The translations under genes and the position numbers were made by a program. The notes below the pieces were generated by a model. The model saw only the letters and a program-made list of their open reading frames with translations. It was not told the origin of the DNA and did no database searches. Of a stretch of DNA of 64,000 nt, positions 1 through 10,869 are shown piece by piece (within the stretch, counting starts at the first letter, position 1; each line of letters begins with the position of its first letter). This DNA is from Streptococcus australis (GTDB taxonomy: Bacteria > Bacillota > Bacilli > Lactobacillales > Streptococcaceae): positions 1,860,001 through 1,924,000 of the forward strand of contig NZ_LR594040.1 in assembly GCF_901543175.1 (NCBI RefSeq). The letters are read 5' to 3'.

Positions 1-1
1 T

Positions 2-931
2 CCTACAGCGGAAGGTCTCGTACTTCGTCTGATTTTCTGGGTTGTCTTGACTGCTCTTAGCACTTGGTTTGTTTACCGTTATGCGGATAAGATTCAAAAA
101 GATCCGACTAAGTCACTGGTTTATAGTACTCGCGAAGAAGATTTGAAACACTTTAACGTAGAAGAATCTTCATCTGTAGAATCTACACTTAGCAGCAAAC
201 AAAAATCAGTTCTCTTCTTATTTGTGTTGACATTCATCTTGATGGTATTGAGCTTCATTCCATGGGAAGGCTTGAAGGTAACTGTTTTTAATGACTTTAA
301 TGCTTGGTTGACTGGTCTTCCAGTTATTGGTAATATTATCGGTTCATCTACTTCTGCACTAGGTACTTGGTACTTCCCAGAAGGTGCAATGCTCTTTGCC
401 TTTATGGGTATCCTGATTGGTATTGTTTATGGTCTTAAGGAAGATAAGATTATCTCTGCCTTCATGAATGGTGCTGCTGACTTGCTCAGTGTTGCCTTGA
501 TCGTAGCAATTGCCCGTGGTATTCAAGTTATCATGAACGACGGTATGATTACCGACACCATTCTCAACTGGGGTAAAGAAGGCTTGAGCGGTCTATCTTC
601 ACAAGTCTTTATCGTTTTAACTTATATCTTCTATCTACCTATGTCATTCTTGATCCCATCTTCATCTGGTCTTGCCAGCGCAACTATGGGTATCATGGCT
701 CCGCTTGGAGAATTTGTAAACGTTCGTCCTAGCTTGATTATCACTGCTTACCAATCTGCTTCAGGTGTCTTGAACTTGATTGCACCAACATCTGGTATTG
801 TGATGGGAGCTCTTGCACTTGGACGTATCAACATTGGTACTTGGTGGAAATTCATGGGCAAACTCGTAGTCGCTATTATTGTAGTGACAATCGCCCTTCT
901 TCTCCTTGGAACCTTCCTTCCATTCCTATAA
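2..931 (+). CDS. YfcC-family membrane transporter (ArcD-type), C-terminal part
   Basis: The reading frame is open from base 2, so the N-terminal portion of the gene lies outside the window. The visible part is a polytopic membrane protein with several long hydrophobic segments. A hydrophilic loop of about 35 residues rich in Glu, Ser and Lys lies near its start. Gly/Ser/Pro-rich intramembrane motifs such as [15 protein letters not shown] and [13 protein letters not shown] are typical of the YfcC / C4-dicarboxylate anaerobic carrier family. In related streptococci a gene of this family follows arcABC and acts as an arginine-ornithine exchanger, with an M20 dipeptidase next to it. That matches the neighbour here, but arcABC is not visible, so the substrate is inferred. 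Confidence 0.8.
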   Translation, partial: PTAEGLVLRLIFWVVLTALSTWFVYRYADKIQKDPTKSLVYSTREEDLKHFNVEESSSVESTLSSKQKSVLFLFVLTFILMVLSFIPWEGLKVTVFNDFNAWLTGLPVIGNIIGSSTSALGTWYFPEGAMLFAFMGILIGIVYGLKEDKIISAFMNGAADLLSVALIVAIARGIQVIMNDGMITDTILNWGKEGLSGLSSQVFIVLTYIFYLPMSFLIPSSSGLASATMGIMAPLGEFVNVRPSLIITAYQSASGVLNLIAPTSGIVMGALALGRINIGTWWKFMGKLVVAIIVVTIALLLLGTFLPFL

Positions 932-951
932 ATAGTGAGCGAGGTGATTCC

Positions 952-2283
952 ATGAAAATAGATATAACAAATCAAGTCAAAGATGAATTTCTTACATCAT
1001 TAAAAACCTTGATTTCCTATCCTTCGGTACTCAATGAAGGAGAAAATGGAACACCTTTTGGACAAGCAATCCAAGATGTCCTAGAAAAAACTTTAGAGAT
1101 TTGTCGCGGCTTAGGTTTCACTACCTATCTCGACCCTAAAGGTTATTACGGATACGCAGAAATCGGTCAGGGAGCAGAGCTCCTGGCCGTTCTCTGTCAT
1201 TTGGATGTTGTTCCATCAGGTGATGAAGCAGATTGGCAGACACCGCCATTTGAAGCAAGCATTAAAGAAGGAATCCTCTACGGAAGAGGGGCACAGGACG
1301 ATAAAGGTCCTTCACTGGCAGCTCTCTACGCAGTGAAAAGCTTGCTTGACCAAGGCATCCAATTTAAGAAACGCGTGCGTTTTATCTTTGGTACGGATGA
1401 AGAAACCCTTTGGAGATGTATGGCACGCTACAATGCCCTCGAAGAAACAGCCAGTATGGGATTCGCCCCTGATTCGTCATTTCCTTTAACATACGCTGAA
1501 AAGGGGCTTCTTCAAGTCAAGCTTCATGGCCCGGGCTCTGATCATCTCAAGCTCGATATCGGAGGTGCCTTTAATGTCGTACCAGACAAGGCAAGTTACC
1601 AAGGTCCTCTTTACGAAGCGGTTTGTAGAGGTTTAACAGAAGCTGGTTATGATTACCAAACTGCAGACCAAACAGTGACTGTCATCGGTTTGCCCAAGCA
1701 TGCCAAAGACGCTAGTCAGGGTATAAATGCCGTCATTCGACTAGCCAGTATACTCGCAAGCCTTCACTCGCATCCCACTCTTCATTTTCTAGCCGACAAA
1801 GCAGGGCAAGATGGTAGAGGGCTTGGAATCTTTGGAGAGATCGCTGATGAACCATCTGGTTCCCTATCCTTTAATGTTGCAGGGTTGACCATCAATCCCG
1901 ATCGCTCCGAGATTCGGATCGATATACGCATACCTGTGCTAGCAGATAAGGAGAAACTGGTAGCACAGCTCACTCAGTGCGCCAAAGACTACCAACTTGA
2001 CTACCAAGAATTTGACTATCTAGCACCCCTCTATGTCGCAAGAGATAGCCAACTCGTTACTACTCTTATGCAAGTTTACCAAGAAAAAACTGGAGATGAG
2101 ACTCCTCCTCTCTCATCAGGTGGTGCTACCTTTGCCCGCACCATGCCAAACTGTGTAGCCTTTGGCGCTCTTTTCCCAGGAGCACAACAAACTGAACATC
2201 AGGCAAATGAAGCAGCTGTCCTAGACGATCTTTATCGCGCTATGGACATCTACGCAGAGGCGGTTTACCGTCTCGCAACCTAA
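952..2283 (+). CDS. M20-family metallodipeptidase (Sapep/PepV-like)
   Basis: This 443-residue cytosolic zinc dipeptidase is expected to cleave dipeptides. The metal-site residues of the M20 family are visible: H83 and D85 in [11 protein letters not shown]117 in GAQDDKGPS, the E150/E151 pair in GTDEET, D174 in FAPDSS and H416 in TEHQANE. The length fits the PepV/Sapep group. The frame is open further upstream to 841, but the ATG at 952 is preceded by GAGGTG at a good distance and gives the family N-terminus. It starts 20 bases after the transporter stop and is probably co-transcribed with it. Linkage to an arginine-type transporter suggests peptide or arginine catabolism, which is inference. 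Confidence 0.88.
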   Translation: MKIDITNQVKDEFLTSLKTLISYPSVLNEGENGTPFGQAIQDVLEKTLEICRGLGFTTYLDPKGYYGYAEIGQGAELLAVLCHLDVVPSGDEADWQTPPFEASIKEGILYGRGAQDDKGPSLAALYAVKSLLDQGIQFKKRVRFIFGTDEETLWRCMARYNALEETASMGFAPDSSFPLTYAEKGLLQVKLHGPGSDHLKLDIGGAFNVVPDKASYQGPLYEAVCRGLTEAGYDYQTADQTVTVIGLPKHAKDASQGINAVIRLASILASLHSHPTLHFLADKAGQDGRGLGIFGEIADEPSGSLSFNVAGLTINPDRSEIRIDIRIPVLADKEKLVAQLTQCAKDYQLDYQEFDYLAPLYVARDSQLVTTLMQVYQEKTGDETPPLSSGGATFARTMPNCVAFGALFPGAQQTEHQANEAAVLDDLYRAMDIYAEAVYRLAT

Positions 2284-2303
2284 CCGGATAATCGCTTCTA
2301 GCA

Positions 2304-2329
2304 AAAATCCCGCAGATTTGCGGGATTTT
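2304..2329. terminator. Bidirectional terminator between dipeptidase and adcA
   Basis: A near-perfect hairpin AAAATCCCGC / GCGGGATTTT with a short loop lies between two convergent stop codons. It carries A and T runs on either side, so it can act in both directions. Confidence 0.85.
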
Positions 2330-2337
2330 CTCTTGCA

Positions 2338-3834
2338 TCAATGCGCCAACATTTCTTGGGCGATTTCTTGTCCAGATAGCTTATCTGGGTAGTAAGTTGG
2401 CCAGTTATCCATCTCTTCAAAGAGAGCTTCTTGGCTAGTACCTCCAAAGAAGATATGGAAATGTTCTGCCTTGACTGGGGCGATATTGTGGTCGCTAAAC
2501 TGAACATACTTGAATTGTCCAGCATCTGCATCTGTCGCTTCAAAGAGGAAACGCACGCCACGATTGCCTTTCTTATAAGTCAAGATTTTCTTGCCGACAT
2601 ACTTGTAAGTGAATTTCTTACTTTGTCCACCTTGAACAAACTCCATGGTATTATCCGTGATGTTGATCTTAGTCACATCTGTCTGATAACCTTTTTGATA
2701 GTAGGCCTTGTACTCATCTTTGGTCATCTTACCAGTCAACTTAGCCTTGTAGTCAAAGACTTGATCAAAGGTCCCATCTTCAAGGAAAGGATAGACCGAC
2801 TGCCAGTTACCAGCATAGTCACTCAAGGTGCGGTCTTTGACATCTGCATCCTCAAAGTAACCATTGTGAACTGTCTTGGTGTTTTCTTCCTTCTCTGGCT
2901 CGATTTCTGGTCCTTCTTGGTCTGTTGTCTGTTTCAAAGCTTTGAGGTTTTTCTCCATCACGGAGATATAGTCCTCACCAGCCTTGGTTGCTTCTTCTGT
3001 CAGACTTTCTAGCGGATTGAGCACGTCTAGTTTGACACCTGTTTCTTTTGAGAGTGTATTGGCGAGGGCTTGTGAGGCATTTTCTTCAAAGTAGATATAA
3101 GAAATCTTGTTTTTCTTGATATACTCTGTCAATTCTGCCAAACGTGCTGCTGATGGCTCTGCATCTGGTGAGAGACCTGAGATGGATACTTGCTTGAGAC
3201 CGTAGTCCAAGGCAAGGTAGTTAAAGGCAGCGTGCTGGGTCACAAAGCTCTTTTGTTTAGCTTGAGACAAGCCATCTGTGTAAGCCTTGTCCAAGGCTTG
3301 CAATTTTTCAATATAGGCAGCGGCATTCTTCTCAAAGGTCTCTTTTTTATCAGGATAGTCCCTTGCTAAACTGTCACGGATATGCTCTACCAGCTTAATA
3401 GCACGTGCTGGCGAGAGCCATACATGAGGGTCATATTCGTGATGGTGACCTTCACTGCCATGATCATGCCCTTCCTCACCACCTGGTAAGAGGAGCATAT
3501 CACCTGTCGCCTTGATGGTCTTGACTTTTTTCTTATCCAAGGATTCTAGCAATTTTGGAACCCAAGTTTCCATATTTTCATTTTCATAGACAAAGGTATC
3601 TGCATCTTGGATTTTAGCAACTGCCTTGGCAGACGGTTCGTATTCGTGAGGTTCTGTACCAGCACCGATTAGAAGTTCTACATTAGCAGTATCTCCTGCG
3701 ACTTGCTTGGTAAATTCGTAGACAGGGTAAAAGGTTGTCACGATATTTAGCTTCCCATCTGCCTGTTTTTGATTGGAACAAGCCACTAAAAACAAGGCAC
3801 ATAGACTAGCTAGTAATAAGCTAATTTTTTTCAT
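2338..3834 (-). CDS. adcA: Zinc-binding lipoprotein AdcA with C-terminal ZinT domain
   Basis: This is the 498-residue extracellular zinc receptor of the AdcBC ABC importer. It has a lipoprotein signal peptide with lipobox LVAC (lipidated C19). A cluster A-I (ZnuA/TroA-like) solute-binding domain spans roughly residues 28-310, with H63, H137 and a His-rich flexible loop at 123-132. A ZinT (YodA) domain runs from about residue 320 to the end and includes the HFHIFFGG motif. The AdcA-ZinT fusion is characteristic of streptococci. The gene starts 9 bases after adcB and is the last member of adcRCBA. It should be induced under zinc limitation through the AdcR operator upstream of adcR. Confidence 0.96.
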   Translation of the reverse strand: MKKISLLLASLCALFLVACSNQKQADGKLNIVTTFYPVYEFTKQVAGDTANVELLIGAGTEPHEYEPSAKAVAKIQDADTFVYENENMETWVPKLLESLDKKKVKTIKATGDMLLLPGGEEGHDHGSEGHHHEYDPHVWLSPARAIKLVEHIRDSLARDYPDKKETFEKNAAAYIEKLQALDKAYTDGLSQAKQKSFVTQHAAFNYLALDYGLKQVSISGLSPDAEPSAARLAELTEYIKKNKISYIYFEENASQALANTLSKETGVKLDVLNPLESLTEEATKAGEDYISVMEKNLKALKQTTDQEGPEIEPEKEENTKTVHNGYFEDADVKDRTLSDYAGNWQSVYPFLEDGTFDQVFDYKAKLTGKMTKDEYKAYYQKGYQTDVTKINITDNTMEFVQGGQSKKFTYKYVGKKILTYKKGNRGVRFLFEATDADAGQFKYVQFSDHNIAPVKAEHFHIFFGGTSQEALFEEMDNWPTYYPDKLSGQEIAQEMLAH

Positions 3835-3843
3835 TTCATTCTC

Positions 3844-4650
3844 CTATTTGATAAAACGTTTCAGTAGACTGACTAACAAAAAGACAGCTACAAAGATAAT
3901 GGTGATACTAGCGCTGGCAGGTGTTTCCGCATAGTAGGAAATATAGAGACCTGCCACCATTCCCAAAAAGCCAATCGCACTGGCTAGTAACATAACGGAT
4001 TTGAAGTTTTTCCCCAGACGAAGGGCAATACTAGCTGGCAAGACCATAATGGTTGACACCAAAAGGGCTCCTGCTGCTGGTATCATGAGGGCAATCGCCA
4101 CCCCTGTCACCATGTTAAAGAGGATGGACATGGTCCGCACTGGAAGTCCATCTACAAAAGCCGTGTCCTCATCAAAGGTCAGGATGTACATGGGACGTAA
4201 GAACAAGAATGTCAAGAGCAAAACAACTGCAGCAATGATAAAGAGAGCAATGACCTGCTCCTCACTAATGGTCACAATCGAACCAAAGAGGTATTGATCC
4301 AGACTCATGGAACTCGAACTTTTCCCCTTACTCATCACGATAAGGGAGACTGCAAGCCCTGTCGACATGAGGATGGCAGTCCCGATTTCCATAAAGTTCT
4401 TATAAACCGTACGGAGATACTCCAGAAAGACCGCAGCTATCAAGACAATAACGATAGTTGAAATGGTTGGAGAAATCCCCAAAACCAGACCAAAGGCAAC
4501 CCCTGACAAGGAAACGTGACTAAGAGTATCACTCATGAGACTCTGACGACGTAAGATAAGAAATGTCCCAAGGACTGGTGAAAAGAGACTCATAGCAATG
4601 ACAGCCAAGAAGGCCCGTTGCATGAAGTCATATGATAACAAACTAAGCAT
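3844..4650 (-). CDS. adcB: Zinc ABC transporter permease AdcB
   Basis: This is a 268-residue integral membrane permease of the ZnuB/ABC-3 family, with about eight hydrophobic segments. It forms the zinc channel for AdcA and AdcC. The frame extends ten codons upstream, but the ATG at 4650 is chosen because a strong AGGAGGTG Shine-Dalgarno lies about seven bases before it. With this start the gene overlaps the end of adcC by 8 bases, which suggests translational coupling. Motifs such as [24 protein letters not shown] near the N-terminus are typical of the ABC-3 metal permeases. Confidence 0.95.
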   Translation of the reverse strand: MLSLLSYDFMQRAFLAVIAMSLFSPVLGTFLILRRQSLMSDTLSHVSLSGVAFGLVLGISPTISTIVIVLIAAVFLEYLRTVYKNFMEIGTAILMSTGLAVSLIVMSKGKSSSSMSLDQYLFGSIVTISEEQVIALFIIAAVVLLLTFLFLRPMYILTFDEDTAFVDGLPVRTMSILFNMVTGVAIALMIPAAGALLVSTIMVLPASIALRLGKNFKSVMLLASAIGFLGMVAGLYISYYAETPASASITIIFVAVFLLVSLLKRFIK

Positions 4651-5347
4651 GATCCACCTCCTGGTCACTCTCGTGAACATTGAAACAACGCCATGGCGAG
4701 TCTTGGTTACGCACTAGATGGATATTGCGGTCTGCGTAGGCCTTGACCTCCTCAGGGTCATGCGTAATCATCAAAACGGCCTTGCCATGATGATGAGCAC
4801 TATGGTGCATGAGTTCGTAAAATTCATTTTTGCTCCCCGCATCCATCCCTGTCGTCGGCTCATCCAAGACAAAGATATCTGGGTCAGAAGCAAACATCCG
4901 TGCAATAACCGCCCGTTGCTTTTGCCCACCAGAGAGGGAGCCAATCCGTTTATCACGGTGTTCCCACATACCAACTGAGTCTAGACTGGCCTTGATATGC
5001 TCCTCATCGTGAGCATTCAAACGACGGAACCAGCCCTTTCGCGGATAGCGACCCGACTTGACAAATTCATAAACCGTACTTGGAAAGCCAGCATTAAAAC
5101 TGGCTATCTGTTGGGGAAGATAAGCTATCCTAAGCTTTTTCCCATGAGTATTTGTCTTTGAGATGGTTACCTTGCCAAATCTTGGTTGCAAGATGCCTAG
5201 GCTCGCCTTGATAAGCGTTGTCTTGGCAGCTCCATTTTCACCAGTCAGGGTGACAAACTCCCCACTATCAACACTGTAGTTGATGTGCTCGAGGACAGGT
5301 TCTTTGTCATAATAGAAAGACAAGTCCTCTACTGTAATATACCGCAT
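4643..5347 (-). CDS. adcC: Zinc ABC transporter ATPase AdcC
   Basis: This is the 234-residue ATP-binding subunit of the zinc importer. The signature motif LSGGQKQR and the Walker B segment [13 protein letters not shown] are intact, and the switch His is in MITHDPEE. The Walker A reads GENGAAKTT, with Ala where the consensus GxxGxGK[ST] has Gly. A His-rich [11 protein letters not shown] segment follows Walker B. Its start codon overlaps the adcR stop (ATAATG arrangement), so it is translationally coupled to the regulator. It is the second gene of the adc operon. Confidence 0.95.
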   Translation of the reverse strand: MRYITVEDLSFYYDKEPVLEHINYSVDSGEFVTLTGENGAAKTTLIKASLGILQPRFGKVTISKTNTHGKKLRIAYLPQQIASFNAGFPSTVYEFVKSGRYPRKGWFRRLNAHDEEHIKASLDSVGMWEHRDKRIGSLSGGQKQRAVIARMFASDPDIFVLDEPTTGMDAGSKNEFYELMHHSAHHHGKAVLMITHDPEEVKAYADRNIHLVRNQDSPWRCFNVHESDQEVDHA

Positions 5348-5787
5348 TATTTGATTTCTCCTACTAAAGCAGTTAAAAACCGCTGGATGACTTCTTGTTC
5401 ATTTGGAGTAAACTGATTTGCTACTTGTTCATAGGCTGAGAGTGTGTGCTCATGGTGGTAGTGGTGTTCTGCCGCTACTGGTCGAGCTAGCTCTGTCAGT
5501 TGATAAAAAATCACACGCGCATCCTTGGGATCTCTGGATGTCTCTAACATGCCCTCTTTGACCAAAGACTTGATAGCCTTGGTCACTGCCGCCTGACTGA
5601 CATTGAGACGACGAGCCAACTCCGAGTTGGTTAAGGATTCTTCTGACAGGAGCATGAGGATATGTTCCTGAGTATTGGTCAAGGCTACATCACTTGTGCA
5701 ATGCCCAATCAGAATTTCATGCTGGTTCTCAGATCTCAAGATCACCTCGTTTAAAAAGTTATCGATTTCCTGTGCAAGCTGTCTCAT
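5347..5787 (-). CDS. adcR: Zinc-responsive MarR-family repressor AdcR
   Basis: This 146-residue MarR-family winged-helix protein represses zinc uptake genes when zinc is bound. The known pneumococcal zinc ligands are all present at the same positions: E24, C30, E41, H42, H108 and H112, the last two within the HHYHHEH stretch. The winged-helix recognition region is around residues 53-95 ([20 protein letters not shown]). It is the first gene of adcRCBA and is preceded by its own operator. A leader hairpin (GCTATCT / AGATAGC) lies just before the GGAG ribosome-binding site. Confidence 0.96.
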   Translation of the reverse strand: MRQLAQEIDNFLNEVILRSENQHEILIGHCTSDVALTNTQEHILMLLSEESLTNSELARRLNVSQAAVTKAIKSLVKEGMLETSRDPKDARVIFYQLTELARPVAAEHHYHHEHTLSAYEQVANQFTPNEQEVIQRFLTALVGEIK

Positions 5788-5844
5788 GTGTTACTCCTTT
5801 CCTAGCTATCTTTTTCGTTAAAAAACTTAGATAGCCACCGATTC

Positions 5845-5883
5845 TTTACTGGTTAATTATATCATAAACCAAAAAAGAGTCAA
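5845..5883 (-). promoter_or_regulatory. adcR promoter with AdcR operator
   Basis: On the minus strand TTGACT (5878-5883) and TATAAT (5856-5861, preceded by TG) are separated by 16 bases. Overlapping the -10 is TTAACCAGTAAA (5845-5856). This matches 11 of 12 positions of the AdcR consensus TTAACYRGTTAA, which is established for pneumococcus. Autoregulation of the adc operon is inferred from this. Confidence 0.82.
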
Positions 5884-5918
5884 GGGAAAAAGGCGTAAAA
5901 ACGTTTCCCTTGACTCTT
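5875..5918 (-). terminator. Terminator of the nucleotidase gene
   Basis: Fifteen-base perfect arms AAGAGTCAAGGGAAA (minus strand 5' arm, 5904-5918; 3' arm 5875-5889) are followed on the minus strand by a T-run. The 3' arm contains the -35 element of adcR. Confidence 0.88.
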
Positions 5919-5936
5919 CTAGATGTGAAATTTAAC

Positions 5937-7970
5937 CTATTTTAGCTTTGGTTTTCTGCTCGATAAGATACCTGCTAGACCAGCTACCATTCCCATCAAG
6001 AGCAAGAAGATGGATTGTTCACTTCCTGTATTTGGAAGAGCTTTTTCTGAGACAACTGCCTTCTTGCTAAATTGACCTGCCACCTCATAAGTAAGTGGAA
6101 CATTCGTAGTCGCATCGCTAGCAGCTGCATTCGTTTGAGGCGTTTCTACTGGTAGACTAAAGTTTTTAGAATCCACAGAAATTGTCCGTGAGTTCGGATT
6201 GATCTTTTCATACTGGGTCAAATCAGCTGTTTTCAGATACTCTTCAAAGGCTGCATCCATAGAAGGTCCTTCTTCTCGCGCACCACCTAACATCGTGTAG
6301 CCATCGCCACCCGCAGCTAGGAAATCATTGGTTGCAAGATAGTAGATTTTTGCGAGGTCTAGGAGGTCATAACGACCAGTCGTGCGGTTTTTGACCTGGA
6401 TGGCCAAGACACGTTTACCTGATGGTAGATTGGTATCATAGTAGACCTTCACACCCGAAACTTGCAAGAAGCCACCACTTGGTTCTAGCAATGGTTGTCC
6501 GTTCTCATCCAAGACCTTATTACCATCCTTATCGACCTGCAAGATAGATCCGAGTGACTTTTCAAACATATCCAAGACTTGTTGCCCAGTCACTTGGATT
6601 TGTGAAATGGTATTTCCAAATGGAAGAACAGCAATGACATTTCCTTTCGTAATCGGTTTGCCTTTTGCAATGGTTTCACGCAAGCCACCGCCATTTGTCA
6701 CAGCGATGTCAGTAGGATGGCTAAATCCTGTCTGACCATACTGATAGAGGGAGTCCGCTACGACGTTCCCAAGGTTGGTTTCACGAACCCGAACATTTTC
6801 ACGATCTCCGTTGAGTTCTACAGGGCTGTTTGAAACGACTTCAACAGCATTTTCAGCATCGTATTTTTGTTTAATGTCTTTGACTAGTTTTTCAACTGTT
6901 GGATTGGCTGGTAATTTTTTAGCATCAGCAGCCGCAATCTGAGTTGGATTGCCCAAAAGCTGACGTGATTTGTAGGTGATTTTCCCTACATTATGAAGGT
7001 AGCTTCCTGTCTGGTTATAGGTAACATTATCCCCATAGGTCGTTGATTCTACTGTATGAGAGTGACCATCGATTACTGTTACACGTTTCCCTTTCAAACG
7101 AGGATTTTTAGATAGAGCTTCTGCCAAGGTTGAACCACGCCACTCGACTGGAGTTGTGGTATCTACACCCAAGTGAGCCAGCACAACATAGTGTTTGTAG
7201 TCCTTACCTTCTGCACGCGCCTTGGCTTGAACTTCTTCGATAACCTTATTGACTTCAGAGATTGGATCTGTAAAGGTTACCCCTTTGACATTTTTAGGGT
7301 GAGTTTTGGTAGCTGTTTCAGGTGTTGTTACACCGATTACAACAAACTCATCACCTTCCACAGTCTTATCTTTATCAACGATTGTAGAAGCTTCAAAGAG
7401 ACGGGCGCCATTGACATAGGTATTTGAACTAAGTAATGGGAATTTCAAGATTTCCTTGTATTTTTTAGCTTCGTCTAAACCAAAGTCAAACTCATGGTTT
7501 CCCACTGCCATGGCATCATACTGCATCTGATTGAGAATTTCGGCGCGTGCTTCACCCTTAGTATAGTTGGAAATCGGTAAACCTTGGAAAGCGTCTCCCG
7601 CATCTACGACGAGAGTATTTTGATTTGATTTCGCGCGTTCCTGCTCAATGACAGTCGCTAACTTAGCATCACCAATTACTCCCTTTTCCTCTACAATACG
7701 ACCATGGACATCATTGGTGTGCAAGATAACCGTGTCTTTTTCTTTTTTAAGAGATTCAACAGGAGCTTCCTTTGCTTCCGCCGATTCAGCACTTGCGGGA
7801 CTTGCCGCCTCTGTTCTTGGAGCTACAGGAGTTTCTGAAGTTGCAGGATTTGTTACTACTGCTGGGCTTTCTGCAGGGGCAGCTGCTTCTTCAGCATAGA
7901 CCTGTCCAGCTAAAAAAGCTGGGGCCAGTAGGGCTGTCGACAAGACAGGTAATAAGAAACGTTTATTCAT
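5937..7970 (-). CDS. LPXTG-anchored 5'-nucleotidase / metallophosphatase
   Basis: This 677-residue surface enzyme is of the UshA/NadN/5'-nucleotidase family. In order it has a signal peptide (about residues 1-26), an Ala/Glu/Pro-rich spacer, and a calcineurin-like metallophosphatase domain. The latter carries HTNDVHG (D87, H89), VDAGDAFQG, GNHEFDFG, AHLGVD and DGHSHT. The C-terminal 5'-nucleotidase substrate domain contains NGGGLR and LPFGNTI. A sortase signal LPNTG (from residue 645), a hydrophobic stretch and a basic tail follow. Homologues in other streptococci hydrolyse extracellular ATP/AMP to adenosine, and NadN homologues hydrolyse NAD and NMN. The gene is monocistronic. The exact substrate is not decidable from sequence. 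Confidence 0.92.
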   Translation of the reverse strand: MNKRFLLPVLSTALLAPAFLAGQVYAEEAAAPAESPAVVTNPATSETPVAPRTEAASPASAESAEAKEAPVESLKKEKDTVILHTNDVHGRIVEEKGVIGDAKLATVIEQERAKSNQNTLVVDAGDAFQGLPISNYTKGEARAEILNQMQYDAMAVGNHEFDFGLDEAKKYKEILKFPLLSSNTYVNGARLFEASTIVDKDKTVEGDEFVVIGVTTPETATKTHPKNVKGVTFTDPISEVNKVIEEVQAKARAEGKDYKHYVVLAHLGVDTTTPVEWRGSTLAEALSKNPRLKGKRVTVIDGHSHTVESTTYGDNVTYNQTGSYLHNVGKITYKSRQLLGNPTQIAAADAKKLPANPTVEKLVKDIKQKYDAENAVEVVSNSPVELNGDRENVRVRETNLGNVVADSLYQYGQTGFSHPTDIAVTNGGGLRETIAKGKPITKGNVIAVLPFGNTISQIQVTGQQVLDMFEKSLGSILQVDKDGNKVLDENGQPLLEPSGGFLQVSGVKVYYDTNLPSGKRVLAIQVKNRTTGRYDLLDLAKIYYLATNDFLAAGGDGYTMLGGAREEGPSMDAAFEEYLKTADLTQYEKINPNSRTISVDSKNFSLPVETPQTNAAASDATTNVPLTYEVAGQFSKKAVVSEKALPNTGSEQSIFLLLMGMVAGLAGILSSRKPKLK

Positions 7971-8003
7971 TTTGAAATCCTTTTCTTTTCTTTTTCCCTT
8001 TAT

Positions 8004-8009
8004 ATTATA
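8004..8009 (-). promoter_or_regulatory. Putative -10 of the nucleotidase promoter
   Basis: TATAAT on the minus strand lies about 34 bases upstream of the nucleotidase start codon. TTTCAT about 17 bases further upstream is a weak -35. Confidence 0.45.
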
Positions 8010-8073
8010 CTATATTTCTGAAAAAAATGAAACTTTTGACTTGTTTTCATCTAAAATATTCGCCATTTAACCA

Positions 8074-8103
8074 AAAAACCTGAACCAAAAAGTTCAAGTT
8101 TTT
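8074..8103 (-). terminator. Terminator of the dlt operon
   Basis: Arms AAAAACTTGAAC and GTTCAGGTTTTT (minus strand) form a hairpin ending in a T-run, just after the dltD stop at 8111. Confidence 0.8.
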
Positions 8104-8110
8104 TCTTGAT

Positions 8111-9614
<1,504 letters not shown>

Positions 9615-9624
9615 TTATATCTTT

Positions 9625-10869
9625 CTATTTTTTAAACCACAAATCATTCAAGAATCCAGAAAAGATTAAGAATGAGAACATAACGACATGGAAGGTGATA
9701 ACCATGCCAAGCAACTGAATCCAGCGATTTTCAGGTAAGGAACCCTTCCCAGCTTTTTTCCGTTCTTTATTGAGCGCTTTTTTCTTACGAACCCAAGCAT
9801 CATTGATGACCAGCCCAATCCCATGAAAAAGGCCATAGGCGATGTAGTACCAGGTCACACCATGCCAAAATCCCATAATCAGCATATTGAGAATATAGGC
9901 TACACTTGAAGTGACGTTGCGATTCTTAAAGACCTTCTTTCTAGTCAGAACCATGACCATCCGCATAAAGACAAAGTCACGAAACCAGAAAGACAGACTC
10001 ATGTGCCAGCGATTCCAAAACTCCTTTAAATCCCTTGATAAAAAGGGCTTGTTAAAGTTAATGGGACTATGAATCCCCATCAAGTTTGAAATTGCTAAAG
10101 CAAACATAGAATAGCCCGCAAAGTCAAAGAACAATTCTAAACCGAAGGTATACATAACTGCAAGAGCATAATGGTTAAAGAAACCACCTGTCTGCAAGGC
10201 TAAGTTCTTTAAAGGAGGCAACAAAATCTCTCCCAGAATATGGGCCAAGATAAACTTGTAGAGAAAGCCAAGCATGATATACTTGACAGCCTCTTCTAGC
10301 ATATCCATCAGCTCATCCCGCTCAGGAATGGTCTCATAATTTTCATTGAAACGTTTAAAACGATCAATGGGGCCACTTGAGAAAGTCGGCATAAAAAGAA
10401 GAAAACGCAAGAATTGCCAGATCGTTAAATCCTTGATAACACCGTCTCTCAACTCAACGATAACCCCAACTGCACGAAAGGTCAAGTAAGAAATCCCTAA
10501 AAATCCAAACAAAGATTGAGGGCCATGAATAGCAGGAGATACTTTCACAAAGACGATTGGCAATAGGGATAGAAAACTAACCAGGTAAAATATCCATTTG
10601 CTATCCCGTCGTTTCCTATACCTTTTGTAGAAAAATACAAGAAGTACTTGCCAGATAACATAAAGGATCAGAGCGCTTATTTGATTCGTCTTTCCACCGA
10701 CCAACATGGTGACGATAAAGAAGAGACTAACAAGCACCTCGTACCAGGCAAAACGTTTCTTGAAAAAGAGCCCGATAAATATCGGTAGGGTTGCAGCAAT
10801 CACATACAAAAAATAATAAAGATCACCATAAGGTTCCAAATGAGGTAGCTGTTTATAAAGCTCCATCAT
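9625..10869 (-). CDS. dltB: MBOAT-family D-alanyl transferase DltB
   Basis: This 414-residue polytopic membrane protein of the MBOAT O-acyltransferase family moves D-alanyl groups across or through the membrane during teichoic acid modification. The conserved region [20 protein letters not shown] and the later [10 protein letters not shown] with the catalytic-type His are clear. The first ATG at 10869 overlaps the dltA stop as ATGATGA. A GAGGT element nine bases upstream supports it, although the next codon (10866) is also ATG. Confidence 0.96.
   Translation of the reverse strand: MMELYKQLPHLEPYGDLYYFLYVIAATLPIFIGLFFKKRFAWYEVLVSLFFIVTMLVGGKTNQISALILYVIWQVLLVFFYKRYRKRRDSKWIFYLVSFLSLLPIVFVKVSPAIHGPQSLFGFLGISYLTFRAVGVIVELRDGVIKDLTIWQFLRFLLFMPTFSSGPIDRFKRFNENYETIPERDELMDMLEEAVKYIMLGFLYKFILAHILGEILLPPLKNLALQTGGFFNHYALAVMYTFGLELFFDFAGYSMFALAISNLMGIHSPINFNKPFLSRDLKEFWNRWHMSLSFWFRDFVFMRMVMVLTRKKVFKNRNVTSSVAYILNMLIMGFWHGVTWYYIAYGLFHGIGLVINDAWVRKKKALNKERKKAGKGSLPENRWIQLLGMVITFHVVMFSFLIFSGFLNDLWFKK

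Noticed and set aside
841-951. Upstream in-frame extension of the M20 dipeptidase
   Set aside because: It overlaps the transporter coding sequence, and the ATG at 952 has a proper ribosome-binding site and the family N-terminus.
2431-3012. 193-codon open frame antisense to adcA
   Set aside because: It lies entirely inside a well-supported gene, shows no family features and no ribosome-binding site; it is a shadow frame.
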